This document shows positions 26,111-36,524 of a stretch of 64,000 nucleotides of DNA, piece by piece. This stretch comes from Microbacterium sp. SL75. Lineage in GTDB: Bacteria; Actinomycetota; Actinomycetes; Actinomycetales; Microbacteriaceae. Location of the stretch: NCBI RefSeq assembly GCF_026625865.1, contig NZ_CP113067.1:1240001-1304000 (forward strand), in the 5' to 3' direction. The stretch's first letter is position 1; every line of letters starts with the position of its first letter. The position numbers and the translations under genes were made by a program. The notes beneath the pieces were generated by a model that saw only the letters and a program-made list of their open reading frames with translations, was not told the origin of the DNA and ran no database searches.

Positions 26111-26485
26111 TCATCCGAACGCCACCGCCTCTTCCTCCGTCAGCATCCGCGACCGAATGAGGAATCGCATGCCCGTCGGTCCTTCGACCGAGAAGCCGGC
26201 GCCGCGCCCCGGAACGACGTCGATCGTCAGGTGCGTGAACTTCCAGTACTCGAACTGAGACTCCGACATGTAGACCTCGATCAGGTCGCCCATGCCGACG
26301 TCGAGGTCGCCGAGGTGCACGTCGCTAGGACCGGTGAGGAACATGCCCACGGGGTAACACATGGGGGAGCTGCCATCGCAGCACCCACCGGACTGATGGA
26401 ACATCAGCGGCCCGTGCTTCGCCGTCAGCTCGCGCAGCAGCGCGGCCGCGGCATCCGTCACATCGACGCGAGACAGCTGGTCCAT
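26111..26485 (-). CDS. DUF779 family protein
   Basis: A 124-residue DUF779 protein. The Cys cluster S-G-G-C-C-D-G-S-S-P-M-C (C35, C36, C43) and H-F/H-x motifs are typical and look metal-binding. GAAAGG lies just upstream of the ATG at 26485. DUF779 genes nearly always follow aldehyde dehydrogenase genes of the ExaC/AcoD group, as here (90 bp gap holding a hairpin repeat), and probably support that enzyme; the exact reaction is not established. Confidence 0.85.
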   Translation of the reverse strand: MDQLSRVDVTDAAAALLRELTAKHGPLMFHQSGGCCDGSSPMCYPVGMFLTGPSDVHLGDLDVGMGDLIEVYMSESQFEYWKFTHLTIDVVPGRGAGFSVEGPTGMRFLIRSRMLTEEEAVAFG

Positions 26486-26504
26486 GTCCCGTTCCTTTCA
26501 GACG

Positions 26505-26557
26505 ATGTCCCACTTTCGGCTGCTCAAACGCTCGGCAGACAACCGAAAGTGGGACAT
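26505..26557. repeat. Palindromic repeat, family B
   Basis: A 53-bp element with perfect 15-base arms (26505-26519 and 26543-26557; ATGTCCCACTTTCGG) and a 23-base loop. It lies between the aldehyde dehydrogenase stop and the DUF779 start, so a transcript would fold here. It shares a TGTCC outer end and size with family A at 10.8-11.1 kb but not the inner sequence. Confidence 0.75.
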
Positions 26558-26574
26558 GGGGAGCACACGGCGGC

Positions 26575-28125
<1,551 letters not shown>

Positions 28126-28240
28126 GCGTGTCTCCTTCGACGGTCATGAGTCGCCGCGTCGGCTTCGGGCGGCGATGCGCCGACGGTACGCCGGGAGAGG
28201 TTGCATCGGGTTGCACGGGGTCGTCGTGGCCGCGGAGGGC

Positions 28241-28310
28241 GCGAGATCACGTGACCTGGACAAAAACACACGACAAGACGGGTGATGTCGGCGAGATCAC
28301 GTGATCTCGC
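28241..28310. promoter_or_regulatory. Paired palindromic operator candidates upstream of exaC
   Basis: A perfect 20-bp palindrome (GCGAGATCACGTGATCTCGC, 28291-28310) and a related site (GCGAGATCACGTGACCTGG, 28241-28259) have centres exactly 50 bp apart. They share the dyad AGRTCACGTGAYCT. Both lie in the 258-bp gene-free stretch upstream of the aldehyde dehydrogenase gene, so they are good candidates for a dimeric regulator. Confidence 0.5.
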
Positions 28311-28335
28311 GACCTCACCGCACCCCGCGAAACGA

Positions 28336-28367
28336 CGGATGCCACGACCCCGAGGCCGTGGCATCCG
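28336..28367 (-). terminator. Hairpin after the 28384-28908 gene
   Basis: An 11-bp stem (28336-28346 with 28357-28367, CGGATGCCACG and its complement) sits 17 bp past the stop of the leftward gene, with a short T-stretch after it. It probably ends that transcript. Confidence 0.6.
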
Positions 28368-28383
28368 TTCTGCGCGTCGAAGA

Positions 28384-28908
28384 CTAGGCGTCGGCGTCGG
28401 CCAGCACCGAACGCAGCGGAGGCACGTTGACCTCGTGCAGGTCGACGTCGTCGAGGCGCTCGATGCTCTGCACGCGTGGCGCGATCGCGCGGTCGTCGGC
28501 GACGATCCAGCTGCCGACGAGGAGGAAGCGGTCGTTGCCGGCCGTGATAGGACCCGTCAGCGCGAAGGTCTGGTGGGTCGGGGTGACGAAGGTCACCCGC
28601 ACGGGGGTGCCGTGGGGAAGGGTCGAGGGGTCGACCACGTCGGCCTCGAGCGCGGGCTGCGGGGCCTCGATGCCGAGGTCGATGCGCTGGATCTCGGCGC
28701 TCGTGGCGAGGATGACGTCGCCGACGAGCGGCTGCCCGCCGACGCCGATGCGCACAGTGCCCTCGAGCGCGTAGAGCCCGTAGCGGGGCGAGCGGACGAT
28801 GACGCGGGCGACGTCGCCCGCCTTGACCTCGGCGAGTGCCTCGCGGATGCGCCCCACGTCGCGACGGGCGCGAGCTGCCGAGAAGATGTCGAGAGCTTTT
28901 TCGTCCAT
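28384..28908 (-). CDS. Conserved hypothetical protein
   Basis: A 174-residue protein without signal peptide or membrane segment. The ATG at 28908 (M-D-E-K-A-L-D-I-F-S-A-A-R) begins a helix; residues about 30-174 look beta-rich (V-A-R-V-I-V-R-S-P-R-Y-G-L-Y-A-L-E-G-T-V, F-L-L-V-G-S-W-I-V). I do not recognise the family. It is located between the aldehyde dehydrogenase gene and the GAF regulator gene on the same strand, but nothing shows that it shares their function. Confidence 0.6.
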   Translation of the reverse strand: MDEKALDIFSAARARRDVGRIREALAEVKAGDVARVIVRSPRYGLYALEGTVRIGVGGQPLVGDVILATSAEIQRIDLGIEAPQPALEADVVDPSTLPHGTPVRVTFVTPTHQTFALTGPITAGNDRFLLVGSWIVADDRAIAPRVQSIERLDDVDLHEVNVPPLRSVLADADA

Positions 28909-28986
28909 ACGGTCAGCGTAACGAGGGCCTCCGACATCGGGGAGGCTCTCAGCAAATCCCCTGGTGGCGCGGGGGAGCACGGAGTG

Positions 28987-30273
28987 TCACGCGCTTTCGA
29001 GGCTCGCCAGCCGAGCCACGAGACCCGCGCGTTTGGGTGAGCGGGCGGGCACCAGCTTCAAACACAAGCGCAGCACCTCCTCGTCGTCGCGCGCGTCGGC
29101 GGTCTCGGCGTAGGCGAGAAGCACATCCACCCCCGCTTCGGCGATCAGCGCCTCACGCAGCGTCGAGCGCACCGACTCACGCACCTCGACCACCCCCGGA
29201 GCCTCGGAGTCGGGGAGCACCGAGCCCGCATACGCCGCGAGCGCCACCCGGTGCGCCCCGCGATCGAGCAGCGACAGCACGTGCTGCGCGTCCGTTTCGA
29301 GGCCCACGGGAAGCCGGTAGGGCCGCGAGGTGGGGACGAGGCGCGGCGCCATCGGGGCGAGCACGCGCCGCAGCCTCACCATTTCGGGCCGCAGCGTCTC
29401 GACGGCAGCGTGGCCGTACACCGCCTCACTCAGTGCCTCGGCGGACAGACCCTCGCGGTGGACGGCGAGCAGTAGCAGGATCTCCGCGTGCCGCGCGCTG
29501 AGTTCGACGGACGCGCCGCCGACCTCCAGCAGGGCACGGTCTCGACCCAGGATGCGCAGCAGGGCTCGCGCCGGCGTGGGTCGACGCGGGGGAGGAGCCT
29601 GCTGCGCGCGCAGCCGCGCCACGAGCAGCTCGCTCTCGATCGCGCGAGCCGTGGCATCCACCAGCAGATGAGCCTGGGGCGTCACGGCCTCGGGTCCTCC
29701 GGTGACGTCGATCACGCCGAGCAGTCGGTGCGTCTCGGGGTCGTGCACGGGAGCCGCGGTACACGACCAGGGCTGCACGAGCCGGTTGAAGTGCTCCGCG
29801 CCACGGATCTGCACCGACCTGTCGAGAGTCAGGGCCGTGCCCGGGGCCGAGGTGCCCACGGCATCCTCCGCCCAGTTCGCCCCTGCCACGAACCCCATAT
29901 CGCCGGTCAGGGCGCGGATATGACGATCGCCCTCGACCCACAGCAGGCGGCCCGCGGCGTCGCCCACCGCCACGACCACTCCTGATTCCTCCGCGGTGCC
30001 GGGCAGGAGCAACGAGCGAACCATGTCCATGACCCCCGCGAGCGGGTGAGCGCGGCGGTACGCCTCCAGCTCACCGCTGGGCAGATCGAGCGGCGGAAGA
30101 CCTTCGGGCCCGACGAGGGATGCCAGCGACCTCCGCCACGAATCCTGCACGAGGGGCCGCACGTCATCGAGGCGCCGGTCGTCATTGCCGGCGAGGAGCT
30201 CGTCGTGAGCACGCGCGATCAGCAGCCCCGAGGTCTCGGGGGAAACGGCCGGTCGCGACCATGGAGAGGGCAC
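28987..30273 (-). CDS. GAF-domain transcriptional regulator of the aldehyde operon
   Basis: A 428-residue regulator. Residues about 75-220 form a GAF-like sensor (G-M-x-F-V-A-G-A-N-W-A-E-D-A-V-G-T-S, the AcoR-type motif, and Q-P-W-S-C-T-A-A-P-V). The C-terminal part has a winged-helix (V-E-L-S-A-R-H-A-E-I-L-L-L-L) and a region resembling the BTAD/SARP activation domain, rather than the sigma-54 AAA+ module of Proteobacterial AcoR. The GTG at 30273 with GGGAG upstream is the best start; the longer frame is low-complexity Arg/Ser/Pro. Such regulators accompany exaC and DUF779 genes in Actinobacteria and are thought to activate them on aldehyde or alcohol. Confidence 0.75.
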   Translation of the reverse strand: MPSPWSRPAVSPETSGLLIARAHDELLAGNDDRRLDDVRPLVQDSWRRSLASLVGPEGLPPLDLPSGELEAYRRAHPLAGVMDMVRSLLLPGTAEESGVVVAVGDAAGRLLWVEGDRHIRALTGDMGFVAGANWAEDAVGTSAPGTALTLDRSVQIRGAEHFNRLVQPWSCTAAPVHDPETHRLLGVIDVTGGPEAVTPQAHLLVDATARAIESELLVARLRAQQAPPPRRPTPARALLRILGRDRALLEVGGASVELSARHAEILLLLAVHREGLSAEALSEAVYGHAAVETLRPEMVRLRRVLAPMAPRLVPTSRPYRLPVGLETDAQHVLSLLDRGAHRVALAAYAGSVLPDSEAPGVVEVRESVRSTLREALIAEAGVDVLLAYAETADARDDEEVLRLCLKLVPARSPKRAGLVARLASLESA

Positions 30274-30410
30274 GGGACTCCCATCGGCGGTGACGGAGGT
30301 GGGTCCCAGTGTAGGTCGGGTGGTCCGCGATCGGGAGGGTCGAATCGACCGGGGCGCAGTCCGTGCACTGGGGCGGTCAGCGAGCGCCCCGGTGCACGAA
30401 AGACACCCCG

Positions 30411-30965
30411 CTACGGCGCGACCTCCCAGGACACGACACGAGCGCGGTCGAGCGGGACGGACCCCGGAGCCAGGACATGCGGGATGCCATGAAACCACGC
30501 CCCGCTCACCCCTCGACGCGCGCATTCCTCGAGCCAGGCGCGATTCTGCCGGGTCGTCGTCAGAGCCGCTCGATGGGACGCGCGATCGAACGGCAGGACC
30601 TCACGCGGGTCGATCGGATCGCCCGTGGCGGTGAGCGTGCGGTCCACCACGACGCTGCCCTCGGGGAGATCGGCGGCCGGAATGGCCCAGAACTCCGCCG
30701 GCGGCCGACGACGACCCCGGATCTCGAGCCACGCCTGCCAGATCGCATGCGGGTGGACGGGGGAGAGGAAGACGACCTCTGTCCACGTCCGGTCGAGGCC
30801 GGGAATGACGGTGTCGCGCAGCCGCTGCCGCTGCGCGGTGTCGTCGTACTTCGCGAGGGCGTCTCGGTGAGCCTCGGGGGCGATCTTGGCCAGATCGCTC
30901 AGCGGGAGGAGCGTCGACGTCCCCTCCGCGAGACACCCGCGCATGGAACACGTAGCTCGTGGCAT
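30411..30965 (-). CDS. Hypothetical protein
   Basis: Up to 184 residues, with no signal peptide. Landmarks are W-T-E-V-V-F-L-S-P-V-H-P-H-A-I-W-Q-A-W-L-E-I and A-W-F-H-G-I-P-H-V-L. The family is unknown to me; the regular strand/helix pattern and low rate of odd residues suggest a true gene. The start is uncertain: an ATG at 30944 would remove the first seven residues. The neighbours are the GAF regulator (137 bp away) and cca (205 bp away), with no evident link. Confidence 0.55.
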   Translation of the reverse strand: MPRATCSMRGCLAEGTSTLLPLSDLAKIAPEAHRDALAKYDDTAQRQRLRDTVIPGLDRTWTEVVFLSPVHPHAIWQAWLEIRGRRRPPAEFWAIPAADLPEGSVVVDRTLTATGDPIDPREVLPFDRASHRAALTTTRQNRAWLEECARRGVSGAWFHGIPHVLAPGSVPLDRARVVSWEVAP

Positions 30966-31169
30966 CCATCGCTCCAGCCTGCCGAGGGAAACCGTCCCCG
31001 ACGCCCGGAAAACGCCGTCAATCCCAGAGGAACGGACGAGTGCCCCGCGGCCCGTACCGTCGCGCGGACCGCGCGACCGACCCGCCGCCGGCGGTCCGTC
31101 ACCGTCGGCGTGTCACCGACGAACTCCGCGCGACGGTCCCGCCCACCGGCGAAAACCCCCAACGCGGCT

Positions 31170-32597
31170 TCAGCCCCGCGCCGCCCACCACTCCCGCAGG
31201 CGCTTCTCGGCCTCGTCCTCGCCGAGCACGCCCTCGTCGAGTCGCAGGTCGAGCAGGAAGCGATACGCCTCGCCCACCTCGCGACCCGGCTTCAACCCGA
31301 GAACCTCTTGAATGCGGTTGCCGTCGAGCTCGGGGCGGATCGAGTCGATCTCCTCCTGCTCGCGGAGCGCCGCGATGCGGGCCTCGATGTCGTCGTACGC
31401 GGATGCCAGGCGCTGGGCCTTCCGCTTGTTGCGGGTGGTCACGTCGGCACGCGTGAGGATGTGCAGACGCTCGAGCTCATCGCCCGCGTCGCGCACATAG
31501 CGGCGGACCGCGGCATCCGTCCACGCCCCCTCGGCGTAGCCGAAGAACCGCAGGTGCAGCTCGACGAGGCGCGAGACGACGGTCGTGGTCGCGGCGTCGA
31601 AGCGCAGGGCCTGCAGGCGCTTGCGCGCCATGCGCGCGCCCTTGATGTCGTGGTGGTGGAAGGTCACACCGCCGCCCGCCTCGAGTCGTCGGGTGGCGGG
31701 CTTGCCGATGTCGTGCAGCAGCGCTGCCAGGCGCAGGGGCACGTCGGGCGCGGCATCCGGGTGTCGTTGCTTCTCGAGCGCGATGGCCTGGCGCAGCACC
31801 GTCAACGAGTGCTCGTAGACGTCCTTGTGGTGGTGGTGCTCATCGACCTCGAGGCGCAGCGCCGGCACCTCGGGCAAGAACTCCTCGATCAGACCGGTTT
31901 CGACGAGCACCCGGATGCCGCGGACCGGGTCTTCGGTCTGCATGAGTCGCACGAGTTCGGCCTGTACCCGCTCGGGACTGACGATCTGCAGCGAACCGCG
32001 CAGCTCGCGGATGGCATCGAGGGTGTCGGGGTCGACGGAGAAGTCGAGCTGCGACGAGAAGCGAGCCCCGCGCAGCATGCGCAACGGGTCATCGCCGAAG
32101 CTCACGGCCGGGTCGATGGGGGTGCGCAGGCGCCCCGCGACCAGGTCTTCGACGCCGCCGGTGGGGTCGACGAGCGTGCGGGCGGGAACCCGCAGCGCCA
32201 TCGCGTTGACCGTGAAATCACGACGACTGAGGTCGGCCTCGAGGGTGTCGCCGAACGCGACGGTGGGCTTGCGGGTGACCCCGTCGTAGCTGTCGGCGCG
32301 ATACGTGGTGATCTCGACCTGCTCGCCCTTCACCCGGGCACCGATCGTGCCGAAGGCCCGACCCACGTCCCATTGCACCGACGAGACGGGCTTCACCAGC
32401 GCGAGGATCTCGTCGGGGCGGGCGTCGGTCGTGAAGTCGAAGTCGTGGGTGACGCGGCCCAGCAGGGCATCGCGCACGGGACCCCCCACGATCGCCAGGT
32501 CGCGACCGGCGTCGGCGAAGACGCGGGAGAGTTCGGCGACCACGGGATGCGCGGCGAGCTCCTCGAGGCGCGCGAGACCCTCAGCCATGTTCAGCAT
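31170..32597 (-). CDS. cca: CCA tRNA nucleotidyltransferase
   Basis: A 475-residue class II enzyme that adds or repairs the CCA end of tRNAs. The nucleotidyltransferase site is V-G-G-P-V-R-D (37-43) with D-F-D-F (52-55); the R-R-D-F-T-V-N-A-M-A nucleotide-binding region and the R-M-L-R-G-A-R-F motif follow. An HD domain (L-L-H-D-I-G-K, about residue 290) is present, as in actinobacterial enzymes. Both tRNA genes in this window lack an encoded CCA end, so this activity is needed. It is divergent in layout from the DUF6049/murJ genes, as in other Actinobacteria. Confidence 0.93.
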   Translation of the reverse strand: MLNMAEGLARLEELAAHPVVAELSRVFADAGRDLAIVGGPVRDALLGRVTHDFDFTTDARPDEILALVKPVSSVQWDVGRAFGTIGARVKGEQVEITTYRADSYDGVTRKPTVAFGDTLEADLSRRDFTVNAMALRVPARTLVDPTGGVEDLVAGRLRTPIDPAVSFGDDPLRMLRGARFSSQLDFSVDPDTLDAIRELRGSLQIVSPERVQAELVRLMQTEDPVRGIRVLVETGLIEEFLPEVPALRLEVDEHHHHKDVYEHSLTVLRQAIALEKQRHPDAAPDVPLRLAALLHDIGKPATRRLEAGGGVTFHHHDIKGARMARKRLQALRFDAATTTVVSRLVELHLRFFGYAEGAWTDAAVRRYVRDAGDELERLHILTRADVTTRNKRKAQRLASAYDDIEARIAALREQEEIDSIRPELDGNRIQEVLGLKPGREVGEAYRFLLDLRLDEGVLGEDEAEKRLREWWAARG

Positions 32598-32649
32598 GCC
32601 TTCGAGCCTATCCGGGGCCGCTGGACGCCACCGAGTGAGGGGCGGTGGA

Positions 32650-34176
32650 TCAGTCGTCTGCGAAGCCCACGAACCCCGTCACCAGCAACTCGCGCACGCG
32701 CGGCAGCAGATCCGCGCGCAGGGCTTCGGCATCCACCTCCATCAATTGGGCGATCGCATCGATGAGAGCGCCCACCGCCAGGTCGCCGTCGCATGCGCCG
32801 ACGAGGGCCGCGAGCCCCGGGTCGACCTCGAGCGTTCGTGCGAAGCCACCGCCCTGACGCAGTTCGATGACAGAGGGGTCCTCCTCGCCCGGACGGTGGT
32901 GGCGTGCCTCGGTGACGTCGGGGGCGACGCGCAGCACGCTCGCCGCCAAACCCTCGTCGTCGAGCAGCGCAGCGCGGTCGTGCGCGGCGAGGGATGCCGA
33001 CAGGTGCGGCCCGAAGGCCGATTCCCCGCCACCCGAGACGCGCTCGTAGCGCGCGAGCGTGGGTCCACCGGCGAGAGGTCTGCGCAACAGCACGTACCCG
33101 AACCCGACACCCGTCACCCCGCGACTCGCGAAGTCCTCGAGCCACGCGTCGATGAGCCGCGCGTAGGCGGGGGTCCCGGGCACCGTACCGCCGTCGCGCA
33201 CCCACAGCTCGGCGTAGGCGAGGGGGTCGAGCACCTCGCGCTCGATGACCCACGCGTCGAGCGACGGTCCGACCCATCCGCGCACGCGATCGAGCCCCGA
33301 CTCGCCCCAGCGGTACTCCCAGTTGCCGAGCGATTGCGCCACGGCGCCGGGTGCGAGGTGCTCACCGATGCCCGAGATGACCGCGGCGACGAGCGAGTCG
33401 CCCTCCATTCCGCCGTCGCGGTACTCGTACGCGGGAACCCCGGCGACACGCGGTGTGATGACGAACGGGGGATTGGATGCCACCCGGTCGAAGGTCTCGC
33501 CGGCGACGGGATCGAACAGCGATCCCCGGCGGGTCTCGATCCCGTCCACACCGTTCACGAGGGCGTTGAGCCGGGTGAAGCGCAGGGCGCGCTCGGAGAT
33601 GTCGGTCGCGACGACGTGGTCGACGAGCCGGCGAAGGCGGAGGGCCTGGATGCCGCAGCCGGTGCCGATGTCGAGGGCCGTGCGCGCTCGACGGGTGAGC
33701 TGGAGGCGCGCGAGGGTCTGCGACGCTCCGCCCACGCCCAGCACGTGGTCCTCGGGGAGAGGACCCTCGAGAGCAGCCTCGTCGAGGTCGCTGGCGATCC
33801 ACCACTCGACCTCGCCCTCGTCGTCGGCGAAGGCCTGGGGCCGCACGAGCGCGGCGGGGGTCACGGCATCCCCCGAGATCTCCAACAGCCCGAGAGCCGC
33901 CGCCCCGTCCACACGGAGGGTGGGGAGGGCCGCTTCGGCGTCTCCGCGGGGTACCGGCAGCCCGAGACCCCACAGGCGCCCCAGCACCGCGAGGGCGTCA
34001 CCGCGCTCGCCCAGCGCCCGAGTGGCGGGGCGGCGGAGCCCGCGGGCGACGGCGTCGTCGGCCTGCACCCCCCACGCGTCGCGGAGGGCCGCACTGGTAT
34101 AATCCGCCGCGCGAAGGTCGTCGGCGAGGGCCTGGCACAGCTGGGGATCGGGTTCGGGAAGCACCGGTCCATTCAA
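32650..34176 (-). CDS. Methyltransferase with N-P-P-F motif, nucleic-acid type
   Basis: A 508-residue protein. The central part is a methyltransferase: motif I D-I-G-T-G-C-G-I-Q (about 168-176), T-D-I-S-E-R-A motif II and the catalytic N-P-P-F (about 215-218), which marks N6-adenine or N5-glutamine methylation of DNA, rRNA or release factor. An N-terminal ~150-residue region and a C-terminal ~170-residue extension are characteristic of a large actinobacterial family (DUF7059-like). The precise substrate is unknown. The gene lies between cca and the DUF6049 gene and is divergent from the latter (89 bp). Confidence 0.8.
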   Translation of the reverse strand: MNGPVLPEPDPQLCQALADDLRAADYTSAALRDAWGVQADDAVARGLRRPATRALGERGDALAVLGRLWGLGLPVPRGDAEAALPTLRVDGAAALGLLEISGDAVTPAALVRPQAFADDEGEVEWWIASDLDEAALEGPLPEDHVLGVGGASQTLARLQLTRRARTALDIGTGCGIQALRLRRLVDHVVATDISERALRFTRLNALVNGVDGIETRRGSLFDPVAGETFDRVASNPPFVITPRVAGVPAYEYRDGGMEGDSLVAAVISGIGEHLAPGAVAQSLGNWEYRWGESGLDRVRGWVGPSLDAWVIEREVLDPLAYAELWVRDGGTVPGTPAYARLIDAWLEDFASRGVTGVGFGYVLLRRPLAGGPTLARYERVSGGGESAFGPHLSASLAAHDRAALLDDEGLAASVLRVAPDVTEARHHRPGEEDPSVIELRQGGGFARTLEVDPGLAALVGACDGDLAVGALIDAIAQLMEVDAEALRADLLPRVRELLVTGFVGFADD

Positions 34177-34265
34177 TCGTCTGCGCGAGGCTATCGGGGG
34201 GCTTGTAGGTACGCGGGCCTAGACTCGCAGGCGGTGCGAGGCCCCCTCGTTCCGCCGACGCTCGT

Positions 34266-36524
34266 ATGACCGTGACCTCCCAGCCTTCGGGCGCACCCGT
34301 GCCGCGGCGCTCCCTCACGCGCCGGCTCCTGGCGACCCTGGCCGCCGGGGCCCTCGTCGCGGGCATCGCACTCCCGGCCACCGCCGCCTCCGCCTCCGCG
34401 GCCACGCCCAGCCCGTCGCCGTCGGCCTCGACCTCTCCGTCGGTGCTCACCGCGGCGCCCTCGGCGAACGGCATCCTGCGCCCTGGAGATGCCCTGTCGG
34501 TCGTCGTCACCGTCGCGGCCGGCACCTCGCCCGCGACCGCCGGGCCCGTCACCCTCTCCCTCGGGTCCGCCCCCCTCGCCGACGACGCGTCGATCGACCG
34601 CTGGCTCAGCGGTGATGCCTCGGGTATCGCTCTTCAGCAGATCGCCGTGGGAACACTGGATGCCACCGCCTCCGGCGCCCAGTCGACCACGACGCTCACG
34701 GCACCGGGCACCGATCCGGCTCTCGCCAACCGCGGGGCGGGGGTCTACCCCGTGCTGGCGACCAGTGCGGGGCTGAGCGCCCCCAGCGTGGTCGTCGTCC
34801 CCGCCGAGGCCGGCGCGCAGACGCCGATCGCGCTCGTCGTGCCGATCACCGCGGCGCCCCTCACCCGAGGGCTGCTGACGGCGAACGAGCTGGCCGAGCT
34901 CACGGCCGTCGACGGCGCTCTGTCGGCGCAGCTCGACGCGGTCGACGGCACCGCCGCGACCCTGGCCGTCGACCCCGCCATCCCCGCCGCGATCCGCGTG
35001 CTGGGCTCGGCGGCCCCGCCCACCGCGGTGTCGTGGCTGCAGCGACTGCTGGCCCTGCCCAACGACCGGTTCGCCCTGCAGTTCGGCGACTCCGATGTCG
35101 CGGCCCAGCTGCACGCCGGTCTGACGGCCCCGCTGACGCCCACGTCGCTGCAGAACTACATGGCCGCAGCCGACTTCGTGCAGCCGGCTCCGGCCGTCTC
35201 GGCGGTATCGACCCCCGCACCGGCTGCGAGCTCGACACCGGGTCAGCCGACGTTCCCGTCGCTGTCGACGCTGCTCGACATCGGGGTCGCCACCCCCAAC
35301 GTCTACTGGCCCGCCACCGGATCCGCGGGTTCGGACACCGTCGCCGCCCTCGGCACCCTCGGCAGCGCCGACGACCCCGCCCACGTCCTCGTCCCGTCCA
35401 CGAGCGTCTCGGGAGGCGGTCGTCAGGCCTCCGCCCGCGTCGGAGGGGTATCCACGCCCGTCTACGACGCCGAGGTCTCGCGCGCCCTCGCCGACGCGGC
35501 CGGGCAGAACGACAGCACCCGCCGCGGCGCCTCGCTCGCGGCCGCCCAGGCGTACCTCTCCATCGCGCGCGCCGCCACCGGCGATCAGCCGGTCCTGGCC
35601 GTCCTCGACCGGGGCACCGATCGCTCTCGCGTCAGCCTCCGCGCGACCCTCGGCCTCGCGGCGACCGCCCCGGGCTTCACCGCATCGACTCTGCGCGCGG
35701 TGGTGGCCCTCCCGGCATCCGAGGTCTCCCTCAGCGCCCCCACCATCGACACGGCTCGGGTCGACGAGGTCCGCGATCTGCTCGGCGACGAGCAGAGCAT
35801 CGACCGCTTCGCCTCGATCCTCGATCAGCCCGAGCTCCTCACCGGCCGCGAACGCGCCGAGCTCCTCCAGGTCACGAACGTGTCCTGGACGGGGGATGCC
35901 GCCCGTCAGGCCGTCTCCGATCACCGCGCCGCGACGCGCACGACGCTCGACTCCGTCGGCATCCTGTCGTCCGACTTCCGGCTGGTGAGCTCCAGCGCCC
36001 CCCTGCGCCCGTGGGTCCGCAACGATCTGCCCTGGCCGGTCACGGTCGTCATGGCGGTGCGCACCAACGACGTGCGCCTGCGCGTGCAGGATCACACGAC
36101 CATCGACGCCCAGGCCTCCGCCAACACCCGCGTCGAGGTCCCCGTCGAAGCCCGCATCGCCAACGGAGAGGTCAGCGTCGACCTCCAGCTCTACAGCCCC
36201 ACGGGCGTACCGATCGGCTCGCCCCAGGCCGTCGACGTCGAGGTGCGCGCCGAGTGGGAGAACATCGGCATCGTGGTCGTCATCGCGCTGATCGTCGGCT
36301 TCCTGAGCCTCGGGGTGATCCGCACCATCGCCCGTCGACGCCGGCTGCGTGCCGAGGAGGCCTCGCCGAAAGCCCCGAACGACGACGAGTCCGTCGATGG
36401 GATCGGGTTGAAAGATTCGGATGCCGACGGCCGCAGCCCCGCGGAGGACGCCGACGACAACGAGACCGACGAGCAGACACCCCGCGCGATCGCGTCGGAC
36501 ACCGAGCAGGAGACACGCCCGTGA
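34266..36524 (+). CDS. DUF6049 family exported membrane-anchored protein
   Basis: A 752-residue protein. It starts with an Arg-rich stretch and a signal peptide (about residues 15-40), followed by a Ser/Pro/Ala-rich linker, a long extracellular Ala-rich domain (up to about residue 655), one membrane segment (I-G-I-V-V-V-I-A-L-I-V-G-F-L) and an acidic cytoplasmic tail. DUF6049 genes sit immediately before murJ throughout Actinobacteria, and here the stop overlaps the murJ start (GTGA). A role in peptidoglycan or lipid II handling with MurJ is probable but unproven. A TAGACT hexamer at 34220 may be the -10 element. Confidence 0.85.
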   Translation: MTVTSQPSGAPVPRRSLTRRLLATLAAGALVAGIALPATAASASAATPSPSPSASTSPSVLTAAPSANGILRPGDALSVVVTVAAGTSPATAGPVTLSLGSAPLADDASIDRWLSGDASGIALQQIAVGTLDATASGAQSTTTLTAPGTDPALANRGAGVYPVLATSAGLSAPSVVVVPAEAGAQTPIALVVPITAAPLTRGLLTANELAELTAVDGALSAQLDAVDGTAATLAVDPAIPAAIRVLGSAAPPTAVSWLQRLLALPNDRFALQFGDSDVAAQLHAGLTAPLTPTSLQNYMAAADFVQPAPAVSAVSTPAPAASSTPGQPTFPSLSTLLDIGVATPNVYWPATGSAGSDTVAALGTLGSADDPAHVLVPSTSVSGGGRQASARVGGVSTPVYDAEVSRALADAAGQNDSTRRGASLAAAQAYLSIARAATGDQPVLAVLDRGTDRSRVSLRATLGLAATAPGFTASTLRAVVALPASEVSLSAPTIDTARVDEVRDLLGDEQSIDRFASILDQPELLTGRERAELLQVTNVSWTGDAARQAVSDHRAATRTTLDSVGILSSDFRLVSSSAPLRPWVRNDLPWPVTVVMAVRTNDVRLRVQDHTTIDAQASANTRVEVPVEARIANGEVSVDLQLYSPTGVPIGSPQAVDVEVRAEWENIGIVVVIALIVGFLSLGVIRTIARRRRLRAEEASPKAPNDDESVDGIGLKDSDADGRSPAEDADDNETDEQTPRAIASDTEQETRP

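Noticed and set aside
28282..29040. Plus-strand frame of 252 codons over the hypothetical gene at 28384-28908
   Set aside because: Shadow of the minus-strand gene, which has better residue usage and a terminator behind it.
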